Counted from the stretch's first letter, positions 16,289 to 25,592 are shown. The stretch: DNA of 51,608 nucleotides from an uncultured Eubacteriales bacterium (GCA_900546635.1 URDS01000009.1:1-51608); one strand, 5' to 3'. Notes: generated from the letters alone by a model not told the origin. Translations and numbers: made by a program.

Positions 16289-18064
16289 TCAGCTATGCGG
16301 GAACGGCTCGGTCTTATACGCTTCAATCTTTTCATCGACCGCCGCGCGGAACGCTTCTTTCTCGGTCTTGCTCATATCGGACAGCCAACCGTCGATGATT
16401 TTCCAATCGACATCGGCCGGATCAATATCGAGAATCTGCGCCGCGATCAGATCCGCAATCAAAAATGCGAGCAGCGGATTTTGATGTTCGTCCTCAATAA
16501 AGGGAAGCTGATAGTTCAGCAAAACGTTTTTGTACAGATCCGCACTGCGGATAATCTCTATATCCAGATCAAGATCCATAAAACCGTCATAGGTATAATA
16601 CGGAGACGGCTTTGTAATATACGGATAATAGTAAAATTCCACCGCATCCGAATCAAAGAAAGGCATCAGGAGCATACAGTATTCGTAGCTGTTTTCTATA
16701 ATACCGGCATAATCCTGAAAAATGACAATATCGGCAAGCTCAATTTTCTGCCTCAGACTTCTCGTATTGTTTTGGAAATTATCATAATGCTGACGAAGCG
16801 AACCGCCGCCGATCAATTCGGTATGAATATTGATTTTTACATCCTGCCCGGCGCAAATGTTTTTCACCTTGGCCGGAATATCGTTGACATACGTATAGCT
16901 GTTTCCGATAAACAAAACGTCCGTAACGCCGTTATCCACGTGCGGCACCGGTTCTCTGTTCGTCGGCAGCGCCGATTCGTCTATCACCGTAACTTTCAAA
17001 TTGTCGAAATAGACACGTCCGAGGTTGTCAAGACCGTTCTTTTCTCCGGTAAGACGGAAACCGAACGTTCCGCCGCTCCAGGTTGTATCGCTCTTTGTGA
17101 GAGAAAGCACAACCTTTCCGGTATCCAAATCCGTATAGGTACAATAAAAGCGATCCCCGTAGACGATAAAATTCAAATGCAGATCCATACCGGGCTTGAA
17201 CACAACCGAGGAAGAGACCAAATTGCCGCCCCACGTGCCGAGCTTGCTGCTGTATCCGATCGCCCCCCGATCACCGGCGGAACCGACAAAATACATATAC
17301 CCGTAAAACGAATTTGAGCTTTCATCCGTTGCTTTCTCATAATCGCAGCGCATCAGCACACCGCCCTGCGTCTGGATATTATACATGTCCACATCGATCA
17401 TATAGTTGGTAAGATTTGCGGCATCCGGCCGGTTGAACAGCAAAAACGCGCTGGCATCGGATGTCAAATCGGCCGCTAAGGAATCGAGATACAACCGTCC
17501 ATTGCGCACCACCCATTCTCCCCGGTAGGCGGTGAAGTCCTCCAAAACCGATTTGTCCGAAAAATCGGTTTCGTAATATACGCCGATCTCCGGTACGGGA
17601 ACCGGGGCTTCAATCGTCTTGGTAATAACCGCGGTGCTAGTCTCCCCGTCCCACGCAACGGCCGCGCCTAAGCTCTCGGCCACAAAACGAACCGGCAGAT
17701 AGGTTCTCGAATTTTCAATAAACGCGGGCGCATCCAGCAGCTTTTCTTCTCCGTTGACCTGCGCCATGCTCATGCCGATGGTTATTTTGATTTCAGTTTC
17801 CGGACTCGTAATCACGGCCGTACTGGTCTCCCCGTCCCACGCAACGGCAGCCCCCAGACTCTCAGCCACAAAGCGCACGGGAAGCATCGTGCGGCTTTCG
17901 CGAATAATCGGCGCGGCATCGAGCGTCCGCGCCTCGCCGTTCAAAAACGCCTGCGTCGATCCGACCGTCATTTTCAGTTCAATCGTCTCAGATGTTTCAA
18001 CTGCATAGGCGGATATCAGCATCATAACAATAAGTGCAATCGCCACAAATATGCGTTTTTTCAT
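16289..18064 (-). CDS. Secreted protein with two CuAO-type stalk domains, a LamG-like domain and an SGNH-like domain
   Basis: 591 aa from ATG 18064, chosen over an ATG 33 nt upstream because GGAGG precedes it and MKKRIFVAIALIVMML starts the signal peptide. Two copper-amine-oxidase N-terminal (PF07833-type) modules lie at about residues 30-150, each with RTMLPVRFVAESLG or RTYLPVRFVAESLG and VAWDGETSTAVIT. These usually act as cell-surface stalks. Residues about 165-375 look like a jelly-roll (LamG/3-keto-disaccharide hydrolase type). The last 215 residues carry DVLFIGNSYTYVND, an SGNH block I with Ser nucleophile, and DEHQNP near the C terminus as a possible block V His. An esterase or glycan-deacetylase role is possible (DUF4886-like). 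Confidence 0.7.
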   Translation of the reverse strand: MKKRIFVAIALIVMMLISAYAVETSETIELKMTVGSTQAFLNGEARTLDAAPIIRESRTMLPVRFVAESLGAAVAWDGETSTAVITSPETEIKITIGMSMAQVNGEEKLLDAPAFIENSRTYLPVRFVAESLGAAVAWDGETSTAVITKTIEAPVPVPEIGVYYETDFSDKSVLEDFTAYRGEWVVRNGRLYLDSLAADLTSDASAFLLFNRPDAANLTNYMIDVDMYNIQTQGGVLMRCDYEKATDESSNSFYGYMYFVGSAGDRGAIGYSSKLGTWGGNLVSSSVVFKPGMDLHLNFIVYGDRFYCTYTDLDTGKVVLSLTKSDTTWSGGTFGFRLTGEKNGLDNLGRVYFDNLKVTVIDESALPTNREPVPHVDNGVTDVLFIGNSYTYVNDIPAKVKNICAGQDVKINIHTELIGGGSLRQHYDNFQNNTRSLRQKIELADIVIFQDYAGIIENSYEYCMLLMPFFDSDAVEFYYYPYITKPSPYYTYDGFMDLDLDIEIIRSADLYKNVLLNYQLPFIEDEHQNPLLAFLIADLIAAQILDIDPADVDWKIIDGWLSDMSKTEKEAFRAAVDEKIEAYKTEPFPHS

Positions 18065-18102
18065 AAAAACCTCCAAAATTGATAAAAACTGTTCCATTTA
18101 GT

Positions 18103-18131
18103 ATTATATCATGATTCTTTGGAAAAAACAA
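18103..18131 (-). promoter_or_regulatory. Promoter of the SGNH/stalk gene
   Basis: On the minus strand, TTGTTT (18126-18131), a 17-bp spacer and TATAAT (18103-18108) with a TG one base upstream. It lies 38 bp ahead of the start codon. Confidence 0.7.
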
Positions 18132-18145
18132 GTATCTGCACAAAA

Positions 18146-18187
18146 AAATACCGGCGCGGTTCCCAAAAGAATCCGCGCCGGTATTTT
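18146..18187. terminator. Terminator of the 18208-19557 gene
   Basis: AATACCGGCGCGG and CCGCGCCGGTATT form a 13-bp stem around a 13-base loop, with A and T runs at the two ends. On the minus strand it ends the beta-helix/stalk gene just before the next promoter. Confidence 0.85.
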
Positions 18188-18207
18188 TCTGCTTTTTTAT
18201 GATTTTG

Positions 18208-19557
18208 TTACTTTGTAATCGTGGCTGTGCTGGTCGCGCCGTCCCACGCAACCGTACCGCCGAGCGCTTCCGCGACAAAGCGAACCGGCAGATAGGTTCT
18301 CGAATTTTCAATAAACGCGGGCGCGTCCAGCGGTTTCTCTTCTCCGTTGACAGTCGCCGTCTGCGCGCCGATTGTGATTTTGATCTCAATGTCGCCGCAT
18401 GTGAGCGTCGCCGTGCTGGTCGCACCGTCCCACGCAACGGCCGCGCCGAGATTTTCCGCAACAAAGCGCACGGGGAGCATCGTGCGGTTCTGGCGAATGA
18501 TCGGCGCCGCGTCGAGCGCTTTTGCCACGCCGTTGACATAGCCGTTCATATCGCCGATCGTCATTTTGATTTCGGTTTTCGACGGCACAGCCGCGTCCTG
18601 CACGACCGTACCGAAGCCGGTGAGCTTTTCAGCAAGCGCGGCCTTATCGACAAATGCGGAAATATCAATCAGAGAAACGCCGCCCGCTACCGTGCCGTCA
18701 AAACTTTGTACCGCGGAAAAATCTCCGCCGCTGATCGTAACTTTAAGATCGCCCTGCATATTCGTCGAGGTTGCCTCATCCACCGCCAAAAGTTTGCTGG
18801 TGAACGTACCGCCGTAAATATTCAGCAATACGTTTCCGCCGACGCCGCCGTTTACCGAGCCCATATGCAGTCTGTGAATGGTGCCGCCGTATATATCCAC
18901 ATACGCCGTCCCGGTGCAGGAAACAGAGCGGGAATGCGCGACAATATTGAATTTTCCGCTCATTACCGTGATTTTGGAATCCGAATCCGGCGAAGCCGTA
19001 TCCGCGACTCCGGCGTCCTTTTGCACGCCGCCGACAATCACCGCGGCCTTGGCAATCGCCTCATAATCGCCGAAATCCTCGCAGCGAATGCCCTCGCCCA
19101 TCTCAATCGGGTTGAACTGCGCGACAATCAAGATATAATTTTGCCCCGTCGGGTCTCCGTTGCCGCGGAAGGTCAGATTTTCAAATACAGTCGGTCCGTT
19201 CAGGAAAAACCGATGTTTATTGCTCACAATGCCGTGTCCATCGGTCGTCCGGTACGATACGCCCGCATATTCCTGGGTCAGCGTCACCGTGCCGGTATGC
19301 TTTGGCGCATAAAAGTTTTCGGTAAGCGTCAGCTTTTCCACAACGACAATGCGTCCGCCCGCGTCGCCGAGCGCCGCATACGCGTCAGTCAGCGTGCCGG
19401 CCGCCTTATCGGGCGCGGAACCGTCGCCCGTGCCGCCGTCTGTTACATAAACGACCTTTTCTGCTGCGTCCGCAAATACCGGGCACGCGCACAGGACAAA
19501 CAATGCAACCAATATGCAAACAAATGGGAATACTGCGCTCAATTTTCTGCTCTTCAT
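18208..19557 (-). CDS. Secreted beta-helix protein with C-terminal CuAO-type stalk domains
   Basis: 449 aa. The signal peptide (residues 1-32) ends near CPVFADAAE. Residues about 33-310 open with a VTDGGTGDGSAPDKAAGTL segment and then repeat short turns (IYGGTIHRLHMGSV, IYGGTFTSKLL, ISGGDFSAV), as in parallel beta-helix proteins. Related segments occur in the secreted GH43 proteins at 11722 and 48493. Residues about 325-449 are two CuAO_N-type modules nearly identical to those of the downstream neighbour. No catalytic residues are recognised, so adhesion or glycan binding is the likeliest job. A promoter at 19663-19690 and a terminator at 18146-18187 make it a single-gene unit. Confidence 0.7.
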   Translation of the reverse strand: MKSRKLSAVFPFVCILVALFVLCACPVFADAAEKVVYVTDGGTGDGSAPDKAAGTLTDAYAALGDAGGRIVVVEKLTLTENFYAPKHTGTVTLTQEYAGVSYRTTDGHGIVSNKHRFFLNGPTVFENLTFRGNGDPTGQNYILIVAQFNPIEMGEGIRCEDFGDYEAIAKAAVIVGGVQKDAGVADTASPDSDSKITVMSGKFNIVAHSRSVSCTGTAYVDIYGGTIHRLHMGSVNGGVGGNVLLNIYGGTFTSKLLAVDEATSTNMQGDLKVTISGGDFSAVQSFDGTVAGGVSLIDISAFVDKAALAEKLTGFGTVVQDAAVPSKTEIKMTIGDMNGYVNGVAKALDAAPIIRQNRTMLPVRFVAENLGAAVAWDGATSTATLTCGDIEIKITIGAQTATVNGEEKPLDAPAFIENSRTYLPVRFVAEALGGTVAWDGATSTATITK

Positions 19558-19662
19558 AGGAATCCTGCCTTTCTTCTATTTGATTTTTTACGATAAATGT
19601 GCGCCGCAAGGGAAAAACGCTTTTGTTCCGCAGCAAAGCACATCTTCGTATTGCTTATTATA

Positions 19663-19690
19663 ATTATACCAAAAATTACATGAAATTCAA
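19663..19690 (-). promoter_or_regulatory. Promoter of the beta-helix/stalk gene
   Basis: On the minus strand, TTGAAT (19685-19690), a 16-bp spacer and TATAAT (19663-19668) preceded by TGG. The leader is about 100 nt. Confidence 0.65.
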
Positions 19691-19791
19691 GGCAATTTTT
19701 TTACAATTTTTCCTCTGAAAATTTACACGGAGCGGAAAATGCAGCGCTGCGAAAGCAAAAATGTCTGTTTTGAGGCGTTGATTTACGAAAA

Positions 19792-19843
19792 TTTACAGGG
19801 ACAGCCGTTCGCCGCCCGCGATAGAAAGACATTTGCCCCTACA
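19792..19843. repeat. Possible decayed inverted-repeat element downstream of ygiQ
   Basis: A stretch bounded by TTTACAGGG (19792-19800) and CCCCTACA (19836-19843) with a GC-rich middle. It resembles the small inverted-repeat elements with TGTAGGGG ends found between genes in many bacteria. The ends match imperfectly and only one copy is present here. The rest of the 19691-19870 gap shows nothing I recognise. Confidence 0.25.
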
Positions 19844-19870
19844 TCATGTTTTCTTCTCTCACCGCGCATT

Positions 19871-22066
19871 TCAGCGGCCTCGTCCGTTTTTAGGTCCCTG
19901 CTTTTTGGATAAATTTGGGTCTCGCTGTCCGGAAAACGCTTTCTGCTTATACTGTCCGGCAAAACTTTTTTGTTCATTTTGTCCGAGTTTTTGCCGTCCG
20001 CGCGGCTTTTGCGAAGTTTCCCGGTCAAGAAACTGCGCCCGCGCAGACTCTTTCCGGGACGCCGTTTTTCTCACAGGCGCACCGCCTGACGCCGGCGCTT
20101 GCGAAGCCCGCCGTCCCGAAGACCGATTTTTTGCGCGCGCTCTGTCAAGCGGCGCATCTTTTGCAGGAGCCCGGCCGGGCGATGTTTTTTTCGGGCGCGC
20201 CGCGCGGCTTTGCCGCGTTTCTCCGCCTGCCGATGCGGCTTCTTTCCGGCCGCCCCCATCGCTCCGCGCCGGGCGGACAAGGCAGTCCGCGCCGTATCCG
20301 ATCAGATCGGTTCGGCCGCACTTTTCAAGCGCTTCCCGGACAAGCGGCGCGTTTTGCGGCCGGTTGTACTGCAAAAGCGCGCGCTGCAGTTGTTTTTCAT
20401 GATAATCGGTTGCCACATAGACCGGTTTGCCGTCAAGCGGATTTATGCCCGTATAATACATGACGGTGCTCGGCGTGCCGGGCGTCGGATAAAAGTCCTG
20501 CACCTGTTCGGGCGCGTATCCCATCCGTTTCAGGCAGAGCGCAAGCTCAACCGCGCTCTCCAGCGTCGCGCCCGGATGGCTGGACATCAGATAGGGCACA
20601 AGATACTGCTCAAGCCCTGCGGCCGAGCACAGCGCGAAATATTTTTCCCGAAAACGCTCGTACACCGAAAACGAGGGCTTGCCCATTACGCGCAGAACGC
20701 GGTCGTCGCAGTGTTCGGGCGCAACTTTAAGCTGTCCGCTGACATGGTCGCGTACAAGTTTTTTAAAAAAGGCGTCGCTTTTGTCGGCCAAAAGGTAATC
20801 AAAGCGGATTCCCGAACGAATGAACACCTTTTTCACGCGCGGAAGCGATTCGACGGCGCGCAGAAGCTCGATATACTCGCTGTGATCAGCGATCAGATTT
20901 TTGCAGGGCGTGGGCGCAAGGCATTTGCGAGACGCGCAGACGCCGTCGGTCAACTGCTTTTTACACGCGCTATAACGAAAATTGGCGGTAGGTCCGCCGA
21001 TATCGTGGATATATCCCTTAAAATCCGGCATTTCCGTGATGATCTTCGCTTCGCGAACAACCGACGCAATGCTGCGCGACCGAACGGTTCGCCCTTGGTG
21101 AAAAGCGAGCGCGCAAAAGTTGCACGCGCCGAAGCATCCGCGGTTGTGCGTGATCGAAAAGCGCACCTCCGCAATCGCGGGCACGCCGCCCGCCGCCTCA
21201 TACATCGGATGATAGGTCCGCATATAGGGCAGCGCGTAGACCCTGTCCAGTTCTTCCCGCTCAAGCGGCGGCATCGGCGGATTCTGCACAAGGATCCGGT
21301 CACCGTACCCCTCCAGCACCGCGCGGCCGTAAATCGAATCCTGGTTGCGGTACTGGATGCCGTATGCGTCCGCGTACGCCCGCCTGTCGGTTTTGAGCAG
21401 GTCGTATTCATAGGTTTCGACCGCGTTTTCGGGCGTCTTTTCGCCCCGCTTTATCAGAAAAACCGTGCCGCGCACATCCCGGATCCTGCGAACCGGCACG
21501 CCGCGGTCGAGCAGGCGCGCGATTTCAAGCAGAATTTTTTCGCCCATCCCATAGGTCAGAATATCCGCCCGGCTGTCCACAAGCAGCGAGCGGCGCACGC
21601 GGTTGTCCCAGTAGTCGTAGTGCGCAAAGCGGCGAAGCGAAGCTTCCAGCCCGCCAAGAATCACCGGCACGTCCCCGTACGCCTCGCGAATGCGGTTGGT
21701 ATACACGATCGTCGCACGGTCGGGGCGAAGTCCCGCGCGGCCGCCGGGAGAATAATAGTCGTCGGTCCGGCGGCGCTTGGCGGCGGTATAATGCGCCACC
21801 ATCGAATCAATATTCCCGGCGCTGACCAAAAAGCCGAGCCGCGGACGGCCGAACTCGCGAAACGCATCCGCGCTCCGGTAATCGGGCTGCGCCAAAAAGC
21901 CGATGCGAAAGCCCGCGTCTTCAAGCACGCGCGTGATGATCGCCGCGCCGAACGAGGGATGATCCACATAGGCGTCCCCCGAAACATAGACGAAATCGAC
22001 CTGACCCCATCCCCGCGCCTCCATTTCAGCCCGGCAGACCGGCAAAAATCCGTTTGTCTGTTCCAT
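19871..22066 (-). CDS. ygiQ: YgiQ-family radical SAM protein
   Basis: 731 aa. It follows the family layout: an N-terminal YgiQ-specific domain (WGQVDFVYVSGDAYVDHPSFG and GGLEASLRRFAHYDYW), then a radical SAM core with the [4Fe-4S] motif GCFGACNFCA (CxxxCxxC, about residues 310-317), and a C-terminal region with YTGINPLDGKPVYV. The last 120 residues are Lys/Arg/Ala-rich and likely disordered, a common but variable tail. The reaction of the family is not established. Here it lies downstream of the infB operon, separated by a repeat and terminators, so it is probably transcribed on its own. Confidence 0.92.
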   Translation of the reverse strand: MEQTNGFLPVCRAEMEARGWGQVDFVYVSGDAYVDHPSFGAAIITRVLEDAGFRIGFLAQPDYRSADAFREFGRPRLGFLVSAGNIDSMVAHYTAAKRRRTDDYYSPGGRAGLRPDRATIVYTNRIREAYGDVPVILGGLEASLRRFAHYDYWDNRVRRSLLVDSRADILTYGMGEKILLEIARLLDRGVPVRRIRDVRGTVFLIKRGEKTPENAVETYEYDLLKTDRRAYADAYGIQYRNQDSIYGRAVLEGYGDRILVQNPPMPPLEREELDRVYALPYMRTYHPMYEAAGGVPAIAEVRFSITHNRGCFGACNFCALAFHQGRTVRSRSIASVVREAKIITEMPDFKGYIHDIGGPTANFRYSACKKQLTDGVCASRKCLAPTPCKNLIADHSEYIELLRAVESLPRVKKVFIRSGIRFDYLLADKSDAFFKKLVRDHVSGQLKVAPEHCDDRVLRVMGKPSFSVYERFREKYFALCSAAGLEQYLVPYLMSSHPGATLESAVELALCLKRMGYAPEQVQDFYPTPGTPSTVMYYTGINPLDGKPVYVATDYHEKQLQRALLQYNRPQNAPLVREALEKCGRTDLIGYGADCLVRPARSDGGGRKEAASAGGETRQSRAARPKKTSPGRAPAKDAPLDRARAKNRSSGRRASQAPASGGAPVRKTASRKESARAQFLDRETSQKPRGRQKLGQNEQKSFAGQYKQKAFSGQRDPNLSKKQGPKNGRGR

Positions 22067-22105
22067 TTTTTCATCTCCCTTGCGGCAAAGAACGCCGCCG
22101 GATAT

Positions 22106-22135
22106 AAAGAAAACCGCCGTGCAGCGGTTTTCTTT
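22106..22135 (-). terminator. Terminator-like hairpin at the end of repeat copy 3
   Basis: A perfect 12-bp stem, AAAGAAAACCGC (22106-22117) with GCGGTTTTCTTT (22124-22135). A second, imperfect version of the same sequence lies on the other side of the repeat (22311-22342, 27 of 31 positions alike by eye). Confidence 0.7.
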
Positions 22136-22138
22136 GAC

Positions 22139-22260
22139 CGTCGAAAAAACAAGTTTTTCCGACGATGGACGCGTACACTCTCGTCGTCGCGCCGCCCATC
22201 GGGCGGCACTCGCGCGTCTGTAAGGTGTTTACAAGGCGGCACATGTCCGCCTTGTAAACG
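22139..22260 (-). repeat. Dispersed structured repeat, copy 3 (short form)
   Basis: Ends are the hairpin GTTTACAAGGCGG/CCGCCTTGTAAAC (22227-22259) and CGTCGAAAAA...TTTTTCCGACG (22139-22164). The CTCCTCACGCC block of the long form is missing. The internal stem reads GCCGCCC/GGGCGGC, where copy 4 has GCCGC/GCGGC. The repeat sits between infB and ygiQ. Confidence 0.8.
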
Positions 22261-22308
22261 TATTGTATTGATTGCGTTCTTCTTCGTAATTTTTACTTTA
22301 TCGACCGG

Positions 22309-22342
22309 CTGAGAAAACAGCCGTGCAACGGTTTGCTTTCAC
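22309..22342 (-). terminator. Imperfect terminator-like hairpin after infB
   Basis: The first hairpin met after the infB stop on the minus strand (GCAAACCGTTGCACGGCTGTTTTC). Pairing has bulges. It is a diverged copy of the perfect hairpin at 22106-22135. Confidence 0.45.
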
Positions 22343-22354
22343 GATTTTTGAAGT

Positions 22355-25186
22355 TTATTCCGTGACTTCCTCCATCACGAACGCTTCGAGCACGTCGTTT
22401 TCCTTGATGTCGTTATACCGTTCCAGTCCGACGCCGCATTCATAGCCCGCGGCAACCTCGCGCACGTCGTCCTTGAAGCGGCGCAGAGACGAAATTTTAT
22501 CTTCAAATACGACGACACCGTCGCGGATAATACGAATCTGCGCGCTGCGCGCGATCTTGCCGTCCTGTACATAGGAACCGGCTATCGTCCCGACATTCGG
22601 CACATGAATGGTCTGACGAACCTGCGCGTGTCCCAGAATGTTTTCCTTATATTTCGGCGCAAGCATACCCTTCATCGCGGCCTCGATTTCCTCGATGCAC
22701 TCATAGATGATGCGGTATGTGCGCACATCTACGCCCTGACGCGCCGCCGCGTCGATCGCGCTCTTATCCGGGCGCACGTTGAAGCCGACGATAATCGCGC
22801 CGGACGCCGAAGCGAGCATAACGTCGTTTTCGGTAATGCCGCCGACCGCGCTGTGAATGACATGCACTTTGACTTCCTCGGTTGAAAGCTTTTCAAGCGA
22901 GGTCTTCACGGCCTCGGCACTGCCGCCGACATCAGCCTTGACCACGATATTGAGTTCCTTGACGCCCTCGGAAATCTGCGAGAACAGATCGTCCAGCGAA
23001 ACCTTGGCGTTTGCTTTGAACTCGGCTTCTTTGGCGCGGTCGCGGCGCTGTTCGGCCAGCGTGCGCGCCATGCGCTCATCCTCAACCGCGTTGAACTCAT
23101 CGCCCGCAAACGGCACGGCGTCGAGACCGATAATCTCCACGGGAACAGACGGTCCCGCCTCGGTCACATCTTCGCCGCGGTCATTTTTCATCGCGCGGAC
23201 ACGGCCGACCGTGGTTCCGGCGATCACAATGTCGCCGGCATGCAGCGTACCATTCTGTACAAGAACCGTCGCCACCGGACCGCGGCCTTTATCCAGTTTG
23301 GCCTCGATCACGATACCTTTAGCGCGGCGCGCGGGATTGGCGCGCAGTTCCTTGACCTCGGCGACAAGCAGCACGTTTTCAAGCAAATCCTCAATGCCCT
23401 TGCCGGTAACCGCCGAAACGGGCACGCAAATCACATCACCGCCCCACTCTTCGGGAACCAAATTATACTGCGTCAAACCGGTCATAACCGCCTCCGGATT
23501 GGCGCTCGGTTTATCCATTTTATTGATGGCGACAATGATGTCAACGCCTGCCGCCCGCGCATGGTTGATCGCCTCCACGGTCTGCGGCATGATGCCGTCG
23601 TCCGCGGCAACCACCAAAATCGCAATATCGGTCGCCTGCGCGCCGCGCGCGCGCATGGCCGTGAACGCCTCATGGCCGGGCGTATCCAAAAACGTAATGT
23701 CCTTGCCGCCGATCTGTACGCGATACGCGCCGATATGCTGCGTAATGCCGCCCGCCTCGCCGTGCGTCACATTGGTGTGGCGGATCGCGTCGAGCAGCGA
23801 TGTCTTGCCGTGGTCTACGTGACCCATGACGCAGACGACCGGACTGCGAAGAACCAAATTTTCCTCGCTGTCCTCGCTCTCGTCAAACAGACGCTCCTCA
23901 ATGGTGACAACGACCTCTTTGGTTACCTTCGCGCCGAGTTCGTCGGCGACGAGATACGCGGTATCAAAATCCACCACCTGATTGAGCGTGGCCATCACGC
24001 CCATCTTCATCAGGCGCTTGATGACCTCGGCCGCCGTCACTTTCAAGCGGGAGGCAAGCTCCTGCACCGAAATTTCATCGGGCACGGTGATTTCAAGCTG
24101 TTTTTTGCGCGCTTTTTCAAGTTCAAGCTTTTTGAGGCGCTCGACAGCCTGACGCTCCTTGTCCTTGGCCTTGCTGTACTGGCTGCGGTTATCCTGTTTT
24201 TTCAGCTTTTGACGGTTGGTGCCGCGATCCGAACTGTACGGACTTGCCAGCGTCTCCAGCTTTTCATCGTATTTGGAAAGATCGACCGTCGTCGTGCGCG
24301 TATCCACTACGCGGACGCTTCCGCGCGGCTTGGCGGGACCGTCGGTCCCGACACGCTGCATCTGACTGATCGGCGCCGTGAACTTCTGCACGGTACGGCG
24401 CTCGTTGACCTCTTTGTCAAAACCGGGTTTCGTCCGGTTATCCGGCCGTCTCTGCGCCGGTCCCTTTTTATCGGCTCCGGGACGCGCCGGCGCGCTGTCA
24501 AACGACTTGCGCTCAAAGCGGTCTCCGAAATTCCGTGCGGGCGCGTTTGCGGCCGGGGCAGCGGGGCGCGATGCGCCGGTCTGTGCCTGCGCGGAATGTC
24601 CGCCCTGCGGGCGGTCGGACGCGGGCCGGTCATACTGCGGACGCGGCGCCTGCGGGCGCGGCGTCTGCGGACGATCGTACTGCGCACGGTCGTTTTGCCG
24701 TTCGCTCTGCTGGCGCGCGGCGGCTGCGGCACGCGCCTTGGCTTCTATGGCCTGCGCGGCGCTGAGTCCGCGCGCGGCGGCCTTTGCCTGCTGCGCGGCT
24801 TTTGCTTCCGCCTCGGCTTTCGCCTTTGCTTCCGCCGCGGCTTTTGCACGCGCGGCCTCTTCCGCCGCGGCGCGCGCGGCAGCCTCAGCCCTCGCTTTTT
24901 CCTCAGCTTCGGCCTTTTCCCTTGCCTCCGCCTCCGCACGGGCCGCGGCGGCTTTCTGCCCCCGTGTAACAATGACAACATCGCCGTCCAGGTACGCGTC
25001 AAGGCTGCTTATTTGATTGTCTTTACTGAGAACGTCCATGACCAGACCGTACTCATCCGGGTCAAGCGAGGCAGACTGGGTCTTGCCATCAATGCCGTGC
25101 GCCGAAAGAATATCGGTGATGTCCTTTCCCTTGAGTCCAAGCTCCTTTGCCAACTGACTGATACGGTACTGTTGAAGCTGTGCCAT
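22355..25186 (-). CDS. infB: Translation initiation factor IF-2
   Basis: 943 aa, somewhat long for the family because of its linker. IF-2 is the GTPase that brings fMet-tRNA to the 30S subunit. An IF2_N module lies at residues 1-55 (QYRISQLAKELGLKGKDITD). An Ala/Glu/Lys coiled-coil-like stretch (about 85-175) and a Pro/Arg/Gln-rich linker (about 175-260) follow, then a second IF2_N (about 370-425). The G domain (GHVDHGKT near residue 455, DTPGHEAF, NKMDKP) and domains II-IV complete the protein. The ATG has a weak AGGG 8 nt upstream. It is the last gene of the rimP-nusA operon. rbfA, often next, is absent. Confidence 0.97.
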   Translation of the reverse strand: MAQLQQYRISQLAKELGLKGKDITDILSAHGIDGKTQSASLDPDEYGLVMDVLSKDNQISSLDAYLDGDVVIVTRGQKAAAARAEAEAREKAEAEEKARAEAAARAAAEEAARAKAAAEAKAKAEAEAKAAQQAKAAARGLSAAQAIEAKARAAAAARQQSERQNDRAQYDRPQTPRPQAPRPQYDRPASDRPQGGHSAQAQTGASRPAAPAANAPARNFGDRFERKSFDSAPARPGADKKGPAQRRPDNRTKPGFDKEVNERRTVQKFTAPISQMQRVGTDGPAKPRGSVRVVDTRTTTVDLSKYDEKLETLASPYSSDRGTNRQKLKKQDNRSQYSKAKDKERQAVERLKKLELEKARKKQLEITVPDEISVQELASRLKVTAAEVIKRLMKMGVMATLNQVVDFDTAYLVADELGAKVTKEVVVTIEERLFDESEDSEENLVLRSPVVCVMGHVDHGKTSLLDAIRHTNVTHGEAGGITQHIGAYRVQIGGKDITFLDTPGHEAFTAMRARGAQATDIAILVVAADDGIMPQTVEAINHARAAGVDIIVAINKMDKPSANPEAVMTGLTQYNLVPEEWGGDVICVPVSAVTGKGIEDLLENVLLVAEVKELRANPARRAKGIVIEAKLDKGRGPVATVLVQNGTLHAGDIVIAGTTVGRVRAMKNDRGEDVTEAGPSVPVEIIGLDAVPFAGDEFNAVEDERMARTLAEQRRDRAKEAEFKANAKVSLDDLFSQISEGVKELNIVVKADVGGSAEAVKTSLEKLSTEEVKVHVIHSAVGGITENDVMLASASGAIIVGFNVRPDKSAIDAAARQGVDVRTYRIIYECIEEIEAAMKGMLAPKYKENILGHAQVRQTIHVPNVGTIAGSYVQDGKIARSAQIRIIRDGVVVFEDKISSLRRFKDDVREVAAGYECGVGLERYNDIKENDVLEAFVMEEVTE

Positions 25187-25271
25187 TCGTTAAATACCCT
25201 TTGCACCGCGTGCAAAAATCCTTTCTTCGATCAAATGATATACCAAAATCCGCATTTGCGGAAATAACGTC

Positions 25272-25592
25272 TCAGCAACCCATGCGCGCCGCAATGGCGC
25301 GGGCGAATCCCGCGTCCGCCACAGCGAGCGCCGCAACCGCACCGGTCTTTCCCACCCGCGCCGCAAGCGTCTCAGGGGACACATCCAGCGGCAGCGCATG
25401 AACGCCGTAATAAGCCGAGCGGTCAAGAACGCGCTTTTTTGTGTTTTCCGACGCCGCGGCCGAATACAAAACCAGATGCACACGACCGCCCTGCAGCGCG
25501 TCGCATACCTGCGGCGTGCCGACGATCAGGCGCCCCGCCTTTTTCGCAAGGCCGAGCATGGAAAGCGTCCATTCCAAATCTTTTTCAGGCAT
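25272..25592 (-). CDS. ylxQ: YlxQ/L7Ae-family ribosomal protein-like RNA-binding protein
   Basis: 106 aa from ATG 25592, which overlaps the ylxR stop by 8 nt. A longer frame reaching 25700 is only ylxR in another phase. The sequence LSMLGLAKKAGRLIVGTPQV and LVLYSAAASENTKKRV match the L7Ae/L30e fold, whose members bind kink-turn RNA. It lies between ylxR and infB as in most Firmicutes. The specific RNA target is not visible from sequence. Confidence 0.87.
   Translation of the reverse strand: MPEKDLEWTLSMLGLAKKAGRLIVGTPQVCDALQGGRVHLVLYSAAASENTKKRVLDRSAYYGVHALPLDVSPETLAARVGKTGAVAALAVADAGFARAIAARMGC

Larger units (their letters stand above)
17610..18585. repeat. Duplicated CuAO-domain pair in two adjacent genes
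   Basis: About 350 bp near the 5' end of the 16289-18064 gene (17610-17985) and about 370 bp at the 3' end of the 18208-19557 gene (18211-18585) encode near-identical two-module units. Both share phrases such as APAFIENSRTYLPVRFVAE. The pair sits N-terminally in one protein and C-terminally in the other, so the segment has been duplicated or shuffled. Confidence 0.7.
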
